Made by a program: the position numbers and the translations under genes | Part shown: positions 53,373 to 62,517 of the stretch, piece by piece | Numbering within the stretch: the stretch's first letter is position 1 | Layout of the letters: each line of letters opens with the position of its first letter | Assembly (NCBI RefSeq): GCF_003116815.1 | Contig: NZ_QDKQ01000053.1 | Location: 1 to 64,000 of the forward strand | Source of the DNA: Caulobacter endophyticus | GTDB lineage: Bacteria > Pseudomonadota > Alphaproteobacteria > Caulobacterales > Caulobacteraceae | DNA: 64,000 bases | Direction: 5' to 3' | The notes under the pieces: generated by a model | Databases searched by the model: none | Told to the model about the DNA's origin: nothing | The model's input: the letters and a program-made list of their open reading frames with translations, nothing else

Positions 53373-53592
53373 TATGGCTGGTCCTGACAAGGACGATTAT
53401 GGCGCAAAGGCGCCGTCGTCGAACTGCAAACCGCGAGTGTGGCGTTAAGGTTCCGCAACGTCAGAAAGAACCAAACGGGGACCTTGGCCGTTGGACTTTC
53501 ACGATACTCGCGTTGACGACCCCGACGCGGAATTGCCATTTGAGAAGCGCGCGGAAGACCCGCGCGCAACATGCGTGCGAGACCCGTCGACG

Positions 53593-55080
53593 GTGAGAAA
53601 AAGCCTGAAAGTTTCGACCGCCCTGCTAGGGGCGGCGCTGTGGATGTCGGCGGCTCCGGTCGTTCTCGCTCAAGCTCAGGTCCGGGCTCCCCGCGCGCCG
53701 CAGCAGGCGCCGGTGACCGTGCCCGCGCCGCCGGCCCTGCGCGCCGACCAGATCGACCTGCTGGTCAAGGCGCTGAACGACGCCCCCTCGCATGGCTTCG
53801 AGCCCGGCGCCTTCGCGCCCGATCGCGCCCTGGCCCTTCTGGACTCGCGCAACGCCGCCGATCGCCAAGCCGGGGCGACCCAGCTCGTGGCCCTGACCAT
53901 GCGCTACGCCAAGGCCGTGCACAGCGGCCGCCTGGCGGCCGCCGACTTCGACGGCGATTGGGGCCTGCGCCCGGCCGCCTACGATCCGGCGCCCGGCTTC
54001 GCCGCCGCCGTTCAGAACGACCGCGTGGCCGGCTGGCTGGAAGACCTGTCGCCGCCCTATACCGGCTACCAGACCCTGCTGAAGGGCCTCGTCACCTATC
54101 GCGACCTCGCCGCCAAGGGCGGCTGGGCCGTGATCCCCGAGGGGGCGCCGCTGAAGCTCGGCGACAAGGGCGATCCGCGCATCGCCCAGCTCGAGGCGCG
54201 CCTGGCCATCGAGGATCCGACCATCGCCGTCGACAAGGCCCCGGTGTTCGACGAGGCCCTGCAGCAGGCCCTGATGCGCGCCCAGAAGCGCTTCGGCCTC
54301 AATCCCGACGGCGTGCTGGGCAGGGGCACGCTGGCGGCGCTGAACGTCCCGGTGCAGCTGCGCATCGACCAGATCGTCGCCAACATGGAGCGCTGGCGCT
54401 GGTTGCCCGAGGAGCTGCCGGCCGACCGCATACAGGTCAATATCGCCGCCGCGGTGATGAGCGTCTTCCATCACGACGCCCCGACCCTGACCATGCGCGC
54501 TGTCACCGGCCGTCCGGGCGACGAGACGCCGATGCTGCAGTCGCAGATCCACTCGATCGTGCTCAATCCGCCGTGGAACGTGCCCAGCTCGATCGCGACC
54601 AAGGAGCTGTGGCCCAAGGAGCGCGCCAATCCGGGCTACCTCGCCCGCAACGACTTCATCGTCATTCCCACCGAAGGCGGCGGCACGCGCCTGCAGCAGA
54701 AGGCCGGCGACAAGGCGGCGCTGGGTCTGGTGAAGTTCGACTTCAACAACCCTTACGGCGTCTACCTGCACGACACCCCGTCGCGGGCCAAGTTCGCCAG
54801 CTACAGCCGCCTAGCCAGCCATGGCTGCGTGCGCCTGGAAAAGCCCATCCCGCTGGCCAAGCAGCTGCTGGACGGCAGCGCCGAGTGGACGGCCGAGAAC
54901 GTCGACGCCACCATCGCCTCGGGCAAGACCGTGCGCGCCCAGCTGCCCAAGCCGATGGCCGTCTATCTGCTCTACTGGACCGCCTATGTGACCCCGGACG
55001 GGCAGGTGAATTTCCGCGACGACCCGTATGGATGGGATCGTTCTCTGGTGCAGCGTATCGCCGCATCCAATGCCGTCTGA
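53593..55080 (+). CDS. YcbB-type L,D-transpeptidase
   Basis: 495 residues from GTG 53593, where the signal peptide begins (STALLGAALWMSAAPVVLAQ); the open frame continues to a TTG at 53491 without obvious ribosome sites, so the start is uncertain. A scaffold domain is followed by a peptidoglycan-binding-1-like part (VFDEALQQALMRAQKRFGLN, PDGVLGRGTLAALNVP) and the YkuD catalytic domain, with GVYLHDTPSR and the active Cys (about residue 412) in LASHGCVRLEKP. The enzyme makes 3-3 crosslinks in peptidoglycan or attaches proteins to it, in the periplasm. Confidence 0.9.
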   Translation: MRKSLKVSTALLGAALWMSAAPVVLAQAQVRAPRAPQQAPVTVPAPPALRADQIDLLVKALNDAPSHGFEPGAFAPDRALALLDSRNAADRQAGATQLVALTMRYAKAVHSGRLAAADFDGDWGLRPAAYDPAPGFAAAVQNDRVAGWLEDLSPPYTGYQTLLKGLVTYRDLAAKGGWAVIPEGAPLKLGDKGDPRIAQLEARLAIEDPTIAVDKAPVFDEALQQALMRAQKRFGLNPDGVLGRGTLAALNVPVQLRIDQIVANMERWRWLPEELPADRIQVNIAAAVMSVFHHDAPTLTMRAVTGRPGDETPMLQSQIHSIVLNPPWNVPSSIATKELWPKERANPGYLARNDFIVIPTEGGGTRLQQKAGDKAALGLVKFDFNNPYGVYLHDTPSRAKFASYSRLASHGCVRLEKPIPLAKQLLDGSAEWTAENVDATIASGKTVRAQLPKPMAVYLLYWTAYVTPDGQVNFRDDPYGWDRSLVQRIAASNAV

Positions 55081-55313
55081 CCGCTTGCCTTAGGCGGCCA
55101 AGCCGCTGTCTTTGCAGCACTTGAAGCGTGGCCTGAGCAGCGAATGCTCAGGCTTTCGGCGGCTCCGCGTCCATCGGGGCGGCTTGACCCGACGGCCCTC
55201 GTCAGGCCTCTTTTGGCGCGTAAGTCTTTCCGATCGGGAAAGTTTATCGTGTTCCAAGTGAGCGCGGGCGGCCTCTTTGGCGGCCTGACGCAGTCAGTCG
55301 GGAAAGCGTATCT

Positions 55314-55994
55314 ATGATCGAACGACGCAAGCTCCTGGGCCTTGGCCTGGGTGTGCTGGGCGCCAGTGCGGTCGGGCCGATGGCGGCCTTCGCACAGTCC
55401 AAGTTCGGCCCCGGGGCCGATCCCATCGCCGACCTGCTGATGAAGCAGGGCGACCTGGGCAGTGCGGCCGAGGGCATGCCTGAGAACGGCCTTCCCGAAG
55501 CGCCGGTTCCCGTCGCCGAGCCGAAACGCATCATTTCCGCCGAACCGCGCTGGGTGAAGCTGCACAACGTGCACACCCAGGAAAAGCTGGAAGCCGTCTA
55601 TTTCGACAAGGGCGAATACGTCCCTGACGCGGTCCAGGCCCTCGACAAGGTCCTGCGTGACTATCGCACCGGCGACGTCTCGCCGATGAATCCCAAGCTC
55701 TACGACATCATGGCGGGCCTGGCGGCTCGCACCGAAAGCAAGTCGCACTTCCAGATCATCTCCGGCTATCGATCGCCCAAGACCAACGCGATGTTGCATG
55801 CGCGCAGCGGTGAAGTCGCCAAGCGCAGCCTGCACATGGACGGCAAGGCGATCGATCTCTATCTGGAGGATGTCTCCCTGGATCGGCTGAGGACTGCGGC
55901 CCTCGACCTGAAGCAGGGCGGCGTCGGGTACTACCCCGTCAGCAATTTCGTTCACGTGGATGTCGGCGCGGTCCGACGCTGGGTCGGCTCCTAG
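55314..55994 (+). CDS. DUF882 (YcbK/MepK-like) murein peptidase, Tat signal
   Basis: 226 residues. The N-terminus ERRKLLGLGLGVLGASAVGP has the twin-arginine pattern. The C-terminal domain (about 80-226) fits DUF882/peptidase M15-like: VQALDKVLRDYRTGDVSPM, QIISGYRSPKTNAML, RSLHMDGKAIDLYL with the His and Asp metal ligands, and NFVHVDVGAVRRW with the last His. Such proteins cut peptide crosslinks of peptidoglycan. It is the neighbour of the L,D-transpeptidase gene, 233 bp downstream, and the two probably cooperate in wall remodelling, as ycbB-ycbK do in E. coli. Confidence 0.92.
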   Translation: MIERRKLLGLGLGVLGASAVGPMAAFAQSKFGPGADPIADLLMKQGDLGSAAEGMPENGLPEAPVPVAEPKRIISAEPRWVKLHNVHTQEKLEAVYFDKGEYVPDAVQALDKVLRDYRTGDVSPMNPKLYDIMAGLAARTESKSHFQIISGYRSPKTNAMLHARSGEVAKRSLHMDGKAIDLYLEDVSLDRLRTAALDLKQGGVGYYPVSNFVHVDVGAVRRWVGS

Positions 55995-56024
55995 GATCGG
56001 AGCCTTCCCCTTAGGGAGCTCCAG

Positions 56025-56375
56025 ATGGCCAAGGCCGAACGTCGCGGCAATCCGTTGGGATGGATCGTCCTGGGCTTCGTCGTCGGGGCGGTCGCCGCCC
56101 TGGGCGTGATCCTGGTGGTCAGCGCCGGGGTCGGGTTCGAGAGCTCCGGCTACGAGGAAGGCGCGGAAATCCGCACCACGGCCGATGACGCCGCCAGCGC
56201 GGCCGTTTCGCGCACTCCCGCCGCCCAGGCCGCGCCTGCCCCGGTCGCGCCCGAGCCCGAAAAGCCGCCGGTCGTCGAGGCCCCGCCCGCTGCGCCCAAG
56301 CCTGCGCCCGAAGTCGACCCGCAGATGGCCGACGACGCGGCGGCGGCTGGCATGACGTCGCGGACCCGACAGTAG
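56025..56375 (+). CDS. Small single-pass membrane protein with Pro/Ala-rich tail
   Basis: 116 residues. A short basic N-terminus (MAKAERRGNP) precedes one membrane helix (WIVLGFVVGAVAALGVILVV). The periplasmic tail has acidic stretches and a Pro/Ala-rich linker (APVAPEPEKPPVVEAPPAAP). It has no domain that I know. It starts 30 bp after the DUF882 gene and is probably co-transcribed with it. It is convergent with the deacetylase gene, 3 bp away. Confidence 0.7.
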   Translation: MAKAERRGNPLGWIVLGFVVGAVAALGVILVVSAGVGFESSGYEEGAEIRTTADDAASAAVSRTPAAQAAPAPVAPEPEKPPVVEAPPAAPKPAPEVDPQMADDAAAAGMTSRTRQ

Positions 56376-56378
56376 GCG

Positions 56379-57161
56379 CTACAGCCCGATCCGGCGCGAG
56401 CCTTCCGCCACGGTCACCACGTCGAAGCCGGCGTTGACCGCGCCGTCGACCAGCCGCTCCAGCGCCTGCACCGTGCAGCCCCAGGCCGACGGCTGCTCGG
56501 CCACGTCGTGGGTGTAGAGGATCAGCCAGGCCTTTCGCCGGTGGGCCTTGTCCAGCCAGTGCAGGGCGACGTCCTCGCCATCCGCGCCCTCGATGCCGAC
56601 GGCCGGGGCCTGGTTGAGGTCGGCGCCGTTGGCGATCAGGCCGTGGTGCAGGGCCCGCAGGGTCTTGAAGCGGCCGGCCAGCGCCGTCTTGGCCGGGGCG
56701 GCGACGTCGCCGTACGGGTAGGCGAAGCTCACCGCGTTGCCCACGCCCCACGATGCCAACGCTTCCGTGTTCTGCGCCACGTCGGCCAGGGCGACCTGCG
56801 TGGTCGCCTGGCCGCAGTCGAGGTGGCTGAAGGTGTGACAGGCGATCTCGTGGCCGGCCGCGTGCAGGCGGGCGGCGTCCTCGCCGGTGGCGTAGCGGCC
56901 CATCGGCCCGTCGCGCCCGGTCAGGCCGGCGGCGAAATAGTAGGTGCCGCGAAAGCCGCGGCTTTCCAGCACCCGGGCGCCCGCCTCGCAGGCGGTGGCC
57001 GGCGCGTCGTCGAAGCTGAACGAGACCATCGGCCGCTCCAGCTTCACCTGCGCCGGACGGCGGTGCTGCAGGCGGATCAGCCGGCGGCGGACCTTGCCGT
57101 TCAGCGAGCGGTCCGGCTCGTAGGCGTCGACCTTCTCGTAGGTTTGTTCGACTGCGGTCAT
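56379..57161 (-). CDS. hfsH: Polysaccharide deacetylase, HfsH-like
   Basis: 260 residues from ATG 57161, overlapping the stop of the GT2 gene by one base. NodB-domain motifs: MVSFSFDDAPATACEAG (catalytic and metal Asp), ARVLESRGFRGTYYFAAGL, EIACHTFSHLDCG (metal His pair), and SFAYPYGD. It removes acetyl groups from N-acetylhexosamines of a polysaccharide. Position (fourth in a flippase/GT2/initiating-transferase operon) matches hfsH of the Caulobacter holdfast cluster, whose product deacetylates the adhesin. The symbol is given from order and family, not from a search. Confidence 0.85.
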   Translation of the reverse strand: MTAVEQTYEKVDAYEPDRSLNGKVRRRLIRLQHRRPAQVKLERPMVSFSFDDAPATACEAGARVLESRGFRGTYYFAAGLTGRDGPMGRYATGEDAARLHAAGHEIACHTFSHLDCGQATTQVALADVAQNTEALASWGVGNAVSFAYPYGDVAAPAKTALAGRFKTLRALHHGLIANGADLNQAPAVGIEGADGEDVALHWLDKAHRRKAWLILYTHDVAEQPSAWGCTVQALERLVDGAVNAGFDVVTVAEGSRRIGL

Positions 57162-58090
57162 CACACGGCGTCCGAATAGAGGGCGGCCCGGTAGAGCCGC
57201 ATGGAGAATGCGCGAAGCGGGGTGGGCAGGCTCTCGGCCAGGGCGATCGCCTTCAGCCACGGCCGCCAGGTCCCGCGCAAGGGAACGGCCTTCAGGGCCT
57301 TGGCGACCTTGTAGCTGGAATAGGCGCTGACCACGTCGCGGTGGGCGGCCACCACGCGGGCGAAGTTGGCGGCCGACTGCTCGTACTTGGCGGCCATCAC
57401 CGGCGCGGGATCCAGGCCCAGGTGCGTGGCGGTGTTGTCGATGTGCAGGATCGGATGGGCGCGGGCCACCCGCATGGCCCACTCCACGTCTTCCCAGCCC
57501 CAGCCGGCGAACCCCTCGTCGAAGGCGATGGTCTCGAAGACGTCGCGGCGCACCAGCAGGTTGGAGGTGAAGACGTGCTTCTCCGGCGCCTGGGCCCGCT
57601 GCGGGGCTGGCGTGCAGTCGCTTTTCAGCGCCATGGCCCGGTGCAGGGCGTGCTCGGGCCGGATCGGCGTCTGGTCCAGGGTGAAGCCGCCGAAGGCCAC
57701 CGGGGCGTCGTCGTCGGCCACCGCCAGCCAGCGCGCCAGGAAGTCCTTGGGATCGGGCAGCATGTCGCTGTCGAGGAACAGGAGGTGCCGGCCGCGGGCG
57801 TGGGCGGCCAGGCGGTTTCGGCCCTGGGCGCGGCCGGCGTTGCGCGACAGCCGCACGAAGCGGGCGGGGCGCTTGAGGCTGCTGATGATCTTGCCAATCC
57901 GCGTAGCCAGGGCCTCGTCGCCGCCGCCGTCGTCCAGCACCACGATCTCGGCGGCGTGGTCCTTTCCGTCCAGGGCGCGCAGCAGGGCGGTTGGATCGTC
58001 GCGATAGGTGGGGATCAGCACCGACAGGCGCGGCGCAGCGCCCGCCCAGGCGGCGTTGTCGAAGATCGTCTCGGTGATCGGGGCGCTCAT
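57161..58090 (-). CDS. hfsG: Glycosyltransferase family 2, HfsG-like
   Basis: 309 residues. PRLSVLIPTYRDDPTALLRA is the GT2 opening, IVVLDDGGGDEALATR follows, HLLFLDSDMLPDPKDFLARW carries the DxD motif for the metal/nucleotide sugar, and GWGWEDVEWAMRVARAH the ED acceptor-side motif. It extends the lipid-linked polysaccharide at the cytoplasmic face. It overlaps the flippase gene by 4 bp and the deacetylase gene by one base. Confidence 0.85.
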   Translation of the reverse strand: MSAPITETIFDNAAWAGAAPRLSVLIPTYRDDPTALLRALDGKDHAAEIVVLDDGGGDEALATRIGKIISSLKRPARFVRLSRNAGRAQGRNRLAAHARGRHLLFLDSDMLPDPKDFLARWLAVADDDAPVAFGGFTLDQTPIRPEHALHRAMALKSDCTPAPQRAQAPEKHVFTSNLLVRRDVFETIAFDEGFAGWGWEDVEWAMRVARAHPILHIDNTATHLGLDPAPVMAAKYEQSAANFARVVAAHRDVVSAYSSYKVAKALKAVPLRGTWRPWLKAIALAESLPTPLRAFSMRLYRAALYSDAV

Positions 58091-59526
58091 GCGGTGCGGA
58101 ACCTGCGGGTGATGACGGCCAGCCTCGCGCGCGCGCCGCCGGCGTCGAGCAGCAGGGCCGCGCCGCCGAAGGTCGCCGCGCCGAGGCCCGCCTTGAGGAT
58201 CAGTTCGAACAGGCCGCCGATATCGGGCAAGGCCAGCACCACGGCCGCCATCAGCCCGCAGGACAAGCCTGTCCTGGCCAGCGCCTCCCACGGTATCGGC
58301 AGGGCGCAGGCCTGGCGACCGAGCACCCCGGCGGCGATCGCGCCGAGCGCGTAGCTGGCGGTGGTCGCCCACAGCGCGCCGGAAAGGCCAAAGCGCGGGA
58401 TCAGGATCAGGTTCAGCGCCAGGTTGGCGCCGGCCGGGATCGCCATGCAGACGCTCAGCATCGTCGTGCGGCGTCCCAGGGTGAAGGCCTGCAGCAGGTA
58501 GTAGGTGGTCACGCCCGACAGCCAGCCGCTGGCGGCGATCCATGGCGTCACGCCCGCGGCGCCCTCGCGCAGGGCCGGGCCGATCATCACCTCGGTCAGG
58601 GGGCGAGCGACCAGCGCCAGGCCCACGGCCGCTGGCAAGGTCAGCAGCACCATGAAATCGGCCTGCTCGCGGGCGCTGTCCTCCAGCGCCGGCTGGCCGC
58701 CACGCTCCAGCGCCGCGACCATGGCCGGACCGCCGGCCATGCCCAGCCAGATGAACACCACGTCCAGGGTGCGAGAACCCAGTGAATAGCCGGCGTGGTA
58801 GACGCCGACCGCGCTCTCGTCGAGGAAGGCGGCCAGCAGGAAGCGGTCGGTGGTCGACAGCACCAGCGCCAGGATCAGTGAGAACGCCACCGGCAGGCCG
58901 TAGGCGGCGTACGCCTTGGCCATCGCCTTGTCGAAGGTTCCGCCCTTCAGGCGCTTCAGGTCGGTGGGCAGCACGAACACCAGGCACAGCAGGGCGACCG
59001 CGCCCGTTCCCATGATCGGCGCGGCGCCGCCCAGGCCCCACAGCGCCAGCACCAGGCCCAGGGCGAAGCCGCCGACGGTCTGGATCACGTCCAGCAAGGC
59101 CGCGCCCGACACCTCGCCGGCCGCGCGGCGGCGCTCCTGAGACATCTTGGCCAGGCTCTTCACCGCAGCGGCCGCGAAGGCGGCGGCGATGGCGACCTTC
59201 AGGGCCGGGGGCATCGGCCAGAACCGCAGCACGACGGTCGCCAGCACCGGGATCGCCAGCGCGGTCAGGATCCACAGCCGATAGAGCGTGGCGAAGTGGT
59301 CGGGCAGGCGGCCGTCCTCGTCGGCGCGGGCCAGGAACCGGGCCATGGCGGCTTCCGTCCAGGTGAGGAACGCCGTCTGGGTCAGGCTCAGCACCGAGAA
59401 CGCCAGCGCGTAGATCCCGTACTCGGCCGGAGACAGGATCTGCGTGAACAGCACGATCGTCAGGAGGCCTACGACCCCCTGGGCGATGTTGACGGGCAGG
59501 TAGCCCAGGACGCCGCGCCAGAACAT
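58087..59526 (-). CDS. hfsF: Polysaccharide flippase (Wzx/MviN-like), HfsF-like
   Basis: 479 residues with about 12-14 predicted membrane helices. GVVGLLTIVLFTQILSPAEY is the typical first segment of the PST/Wzx group, and LALVARPLTEVMIGPALREG and LILIPRFGLSGALWATTASY are seen later. It moves lipid-linked sugar repeats across the inner membrane. It lies between the initiating-transferase gene (2-bp gap) and the GT2 gene (4-bp overlap). Confidence 0.85.
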   Translation of the reverse strand: MFWRGVLGYLPVNIAQGVVGLLTIVLFTQILSPAEYGIYALAFSVLSLTQTAFLTWTEAAMARFLARADEDGRLPDHFATLYRLWILTALAIPVLATVVLRFWPMPPALKVAIAAAFAAAAVKSLAKMSQERRRAAGEVSGAALLDVIQTVGGFALGLVLALWGLGGAAPIMGTGAVALLCLVFVLPTDLKRLKGGTFDKAMAKAYAAYGLPVAFSLILALVLSTTDRFLLAAFLDESAVGVYHAGYSLGSRTLDVVFIWLGMAGGPAMVAALERGGQPALEDSAREQADFMVLLTLPAAVGLALVARPLTEVMIGPALREGAAGVTPWIAASGWLSGVTTYYLLQAFTLGRRTTMLSVCMAIPAGANLALNLILIPRFGLSGALWATTASYALGAIAAGVLGRQACALPIPWEALARTGLSCGLMAAVVLALPDIGGLFELILKAGLGAATFGGAALLLDAGGARARLAVITRRFRTA

Positions 59527-59528
59527 GG

Positions 59529-60977
59529 TCAGCGCACGGCGGTGTTGTCGCCCAGCAGGCAGGGGACGGTCATCAGGATCACGTACAGGTCCAGCCAGAA
59601 CGACTGCCGCTCGATATATTCTACGTCGTAGGCCACGCGCTGGCGCACCAGTTCAGGGGTGTCGACGGCGCCGCGCGAGCCCTTGATGGCCGCCCAGCCG
59701 GTTACGCCGGGCTTCATGCGGTGGCGATGGGCGTAGGTGGCCACCAGCTTGGCCGACTCCACGTCGCCGGTCATCATGCCGATGGCGTGGGGGCGGGGCC
59801 CCACGATCGACATCTCGCCCGACAGCACGTTGAACAGCTGCGGCAGCTCGTCGAGGCTGGTGCGGCGAATGAACTTGCCGACCCGGGTGACGCGGTCGTC
59901 GTCGGCGCTGATCTGGCGAGCGGCGCGGGCGTCGGCCATCTCGTGACGCATCGAGCGGAACTTCCAGATCAGGATGGTCTCGTTGTTGAAGCCGTGACGG
60001 CGCTGGCGGAAAAAGATCGGACCGGGGCTGTCCAGCTTCACGGCCAGGGCCACGCCCAGCATCACCGGCGCGGCGACGATCAGGCCGATCCCGGCGATCA
60101 CGAGGTCCTGCGCGCGCTTGACCATCGCCCGGCGGGCGTCGGTCGGGGCGCCCGACAGGTCGGCCAGGTGCGCTAGCGCGGCGTCGCGGTCGGCGTCGCC
60201 GCCGACGTCGACGATCATGCTGACCGGGTTGGGAAGTTCCGACAGGCGCTCGACCAGTTGGCCGACGCGGGCCTGGGCGGTGGATTCGACGGCGATCACC
60301 ACGCGGTCGACGAAGGGCATGATGCGGTGGTCGACCAGGGCCTTGGTGTCGCCCAGCACAGGCACGCCCAGCACGGCCTCGGGGGCGCGGGCGGCGCGGT
60401 CGTCGAACACGCCCAGCACATTGACCTCGCCGGTGCGCAGGGCCGCGGCGATCAGGCGCTCGGCGTTGGTCGTGGCGCCGACCAGCACGATGTTGGGCGT
60501 CAGCTTGCCGATCCGCCGGCCATGGCGCACCACGGCCCACCAGGCCGCATGCACCGCCAGGAAGGCGGGCAGGGCGGCCAGCACCCAGCCGGCGGCCGCG
60601 AGCGAGCCGGCGACAAGGGGTGTCAGCACCACGGCCTGGACGGCCAGCGCCGAGGCGCCGATCGCCGCGCCGACCCTCAGCAGGTGGCGAGTCAGCGGCT
60701 CGCGATGGGCGAAGGCGTAGGCCTCGAAGCCGTGCAGCGCGATCAGCAGCACCACGGCGCCGACCAGCGGCGCAGCCAGGCCGCCGTCGCGGGCCAGCCA
60801 CAGGGCGAAGGCGGCGGCGAGAATCGAGTCGACGATGCGGAAGGCGCGGGTGAGGTTCTGGATCTGCACCCGGGCGCGGGCCGGGGTCAGTCGTTCCGGC
60901 CGAAAGGGGCCCCGCCGGCTTTGTGCGGCGGCTGACGCTGGGGAAGCGTCCGCGGGGCGGGCGAGGGCGGAACTCAT
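59529..60977 (-). CDS. hfsE: Polyprenyl glycosylphosphotransferase (initiating sugar transferase), HfsE-like
   Basis: 482 residues from ATG 60977; the open frame runs on to 61001. Four or five membrane helices and a Rossmann-like domain (about 150-250) precede the bacterial sugar transferase domain at the C-terminus: [65 protein letters not shown] and [16 protein letters not shown]. It adds the first sugar-phosphate to undecaprenyl phosphate. It is the first gene of the operon E-F-G-H and lies 140 bp from the tRNA-Ser. Confidence 0.88.
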   Translation of the reverse strand: MSSALARPADASPASAAAQSRRGPFRPERLTPARARVQIQNLTRAFRIVDSILAAAFALWLARDGGLAAPLVGAVVLLIALHGFEAYAFAHREPLTRHLLRVGAAIGASALAVQAVVLTPLVAGSLAAAGWVLAALPAFLAVHAAWWAVVRHGRRIGKLTPNIVLVGATTNAERLIAAALRTGEVNVLGVFDDRAARAPEAVLGVPVLGDTKALVDHRIMPFVDRVVIAVESTAQARVGQLVERLSELPNPVSMIVDVGGDADRDAALAHLADLSGAPTDARRAMVKRAQDLVIAGIGLIVAAPVMLGVALAVKLDSPGPIFFRQRRHGFNNETILIWKFRSMRHEMADARAARQISADDDRVTRVGKFIRRTSLDELPQLFNVLSGEMSIVGPRPHAIGMMTGDVESAKLVATYAHRHRMKPGVTGWAAIKGSRGAVDTPELVRQRVAYDVEYIERQSFWLDLYVILMTVPCLLGDNTAVR

Positions 60978-61117
60978 GATCGCTCTTGGGCTTCTGCGCA
61001 CGGGAGAACGGGGTTCAACCTAGCGTGGCCGTCTGAGCGTCGCGTTAACGCGATTTTCCTTCACGCCTCGATTGTCATTCGCGAGCGAACAGGCTATCGA
61101 ACCGCTCCCTCTCAGGA

Positions 61118-61208
61118 GGAGACGTGGCCGAGAGGCTGAAGGCACCGCTTTGCTAAAGCGGCATACCTCAAAAGGGTATCGAGGGTTCGAATCCCTCCGT
61201 CTCCGCCA
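61118..61208 (+). tRNA. tRNA-Ser(GCU), CCA encoded
   Basis: The 91-nt sequence folds as a class II tRNA: acceptor GGAGACG pairs with CGTCTCC, followed by G and CCA. The anticodon stem-loop CCGCTTTGCTAAAGCGG has anticodon GCT, which reads AGC/AGU serine codons. There is a long variable arm (CATACCTCAAAAGGGTATCG) and the T-loop GGGTTCGAATCCC. It is divergent to hfsE. The integrase remnant lies just downstream, which makes this tRNA a likely insertion site of a past island. Confidence 0.97.
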
Positions 61209-61439
61209 TCCCCCCTTCCATAGCTGTCCACCGCCGCCCGGACGGGTTCGGGAAACCCTTGCCTCATAAGGGAAAATCGCGAGAACGTTTGGACGCGTCC
61301 ATCGCAATCCAGCACCGTCGACGTCGGGACCGTGGGCAGGAACTGGGGTAGCGATGGCCCGGATTCCTGAACGACCGGCCGCGCTGCAGATTCGCAGAAT
61401 CGATTCTCCAGGCCTCTATTCGCTGGCGGCCTATGCCGA

Positions 61440-61673
61440 CCGCTCGTCGGCAAGCTCGCCGTCGGTGATGTCGGCGCCGATCAGGTCCTGGAGCCGACCT
61501 GGGCGACCAAGGCCGAGACCGCCAGCCGTCTGCGCGGCCGCATCGAGAACGTGCTCGATTGGGCCGCCGCCCGCAGATATCGGCAAGGAGACAATCCCGC
61601 GCGCTGGTCGGGGCGCCCGGACAAAATCCTTCCGGCTAGGTCCGCTCGTCGAGGATCTTCAGCAGGCTGTTGA
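61440..61673 (+). pseudogene. Tyrosine-recombinase/integrase fragment (decayed)
   Basis: In the frame that begins at about 61443 the translation reads LVGKLAVGDVGADQVLEPTW, ATKAETASRLRGRIENVLDW and AAARRYRQGDNPARWSGRPD, then KILP and a stop (TGA 61671-61673). This is the core-binding domain of P4-type integrases (pattern WxxKxETAxRxRGRIExVLDWA, then GxNPARW). No start codon, N-terminal arm-binding part or catalytic R-H-R-Y domain is visible, so it is only a fragment. It is 230 bp downstream of tRNA-Ser, as expected for an integrase left by a tRNA-targeted island. Confidence 0.85.
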
Positions 61674-61823
61674 GAATGGCCGTCGCCGCTTGCCTGCAAA
61701 GGCGCTAGCGTGCTGCGTGTAGACGCGGCTCGGTGGGGCTTGGGGCGTCAGCGGGGATCGACATGGGGCGTTTTCTGCAGTTGCCGGCGGGCGAGCGGCG
61801 CCTCGGGGTCAGAAGGGCGGCGC
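61674..61823. other. Gap without a recognised gene
   Basis: Together with 61209-61439 this flanks the integrase fragment. Several short open frames exist on both strands but none has coding features or known motifs, so it is probably decayed island DNA. No duplicate of the tRNA 3' end was found by eye in the following 2.8 kb. Confidence 0.5.
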
Positions 61824-62207
61824 ATGACGCGAGAACACATCATGACGCCGGACGCCTTTTCGAGCTTGGCCACGCGGCTAAGTCCCGCCGTGAAATCCCA
61901 TCGGGTGCTCGACACGGTTCAGTTTCGGCTAGGCGGTCGCGCCTTCGCGACGCTCGGTTGGCCAGAGGCGGGCAGGGCGGTGGTCAAGCTCAGTCTCAAG
62001 GACCAGGCCGCGGCCTTGGCGCTCAGTGACGCGGTGAGCGTTGATGCGAGCCGGCCGCGCAATTCGGGCCTGACCTTGATCCGGCTCGAACGCATCGACG
62101 ATGACGCCATGGCCTACATCCTGACCGCCGCCTTTAGCGAGGCCTATGCCAAGGCCGCGCGTTCGCAGCCCGCGCGCGGCCGCGCGGCGACGCTGGGTGT
62201 CGGCTGA
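61824..62207 (+). CDS. MmcQ/YjbR-family DNA-binding-like protein
   Basis: 127 residues from ATG 61824; a second ATG at 61842 is possible. It reads LATRLSPAVKSHRVLDTVQF, RLGGRAFATLGWPEAGRAVV, LKDQAAALALSDAVSVDAS, and ends in RIDDDAMAYILTAAFSEAYA, the pattern of YjbR/MmcQ small proteins (DUF419 type). Their exact role is unknown; a CyaY-like fold is reported. Its stop overlaps the start of the ABM-domain gene in TGATG, so the pair is coupled. Confidence 0.75.
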   Translation: MTREHIMTPDAFSSLATRLSPAVKSHRVLDTVQFRLGGRAFATLGWPEAGRAVVKLSLKDQAAALALSDAVSVDASRPRNSGLTLIRLERIDDDAMAYILTAAFSEAYAKAARSQPARGRAATLGVG

Positions 62208-62506
62208 TGGGTAGGGGGGTCAAGATCGTCGCCTTCCTGGCGGCGCGCGAGGGCAGGGCGGCCGAGTTGGAGGCGCTGCTGGCGGACCTGGCGATCGCCA
62301 GCCGGGCCGAGCCGGGAAATCTGCGCTGGGACGTCTGGCGTGACCAAGCCGACCCGAACCGCTTCATGCTCGACGAGCTCTACATCGACAACTCCGCGGT
62401 GGCGGCCCATCGCGCCAGTCCGCATTTCGCGTCCTATCTGGCGCGGATCGGCGATCTGGCCGAGCGCACCGCGTGGGTGCTGGATCCGGCCAACCTCGGC
62501 CGGTGA
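62207..62506 (+). CDS. Antibiotic biosynthesis monooxygenase (ABM) domain protein
   Basis: 99 residues. VKIVAFLAAREGRAAELEAL is the first strand and helix, then SRAEPGNLRWDVWRDQADPN, FMLDELYIDNSAVAAHRASP, HFASYLARIGDL. This is the dimeric ferredoxin-like ABM fold, found in quinol monooxygenases and stress-response proteins. It has no signal peptide. It is coupled with the YjbR-like gene by a one-base overlap. Confidence 0.88.
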   Translation: MGRGVKIVAFLAAREGRAAELEALLADLAIASRAEPGNLRWDVWRDQADPNRFMLDELYIDNSAVAAHRASPHFASYLARIGDLAERTAWVLDPANLGR

Positions 62507-62517
62507 CGATCTGTTGT

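Noticed and set aside
53491..53592. Upstream extension of the L,D-transpeptidase frame from TTG 53491
   Set aside because: The added 34 residues would place the signal peptide inside the protein, and no ribosome site is seen there.
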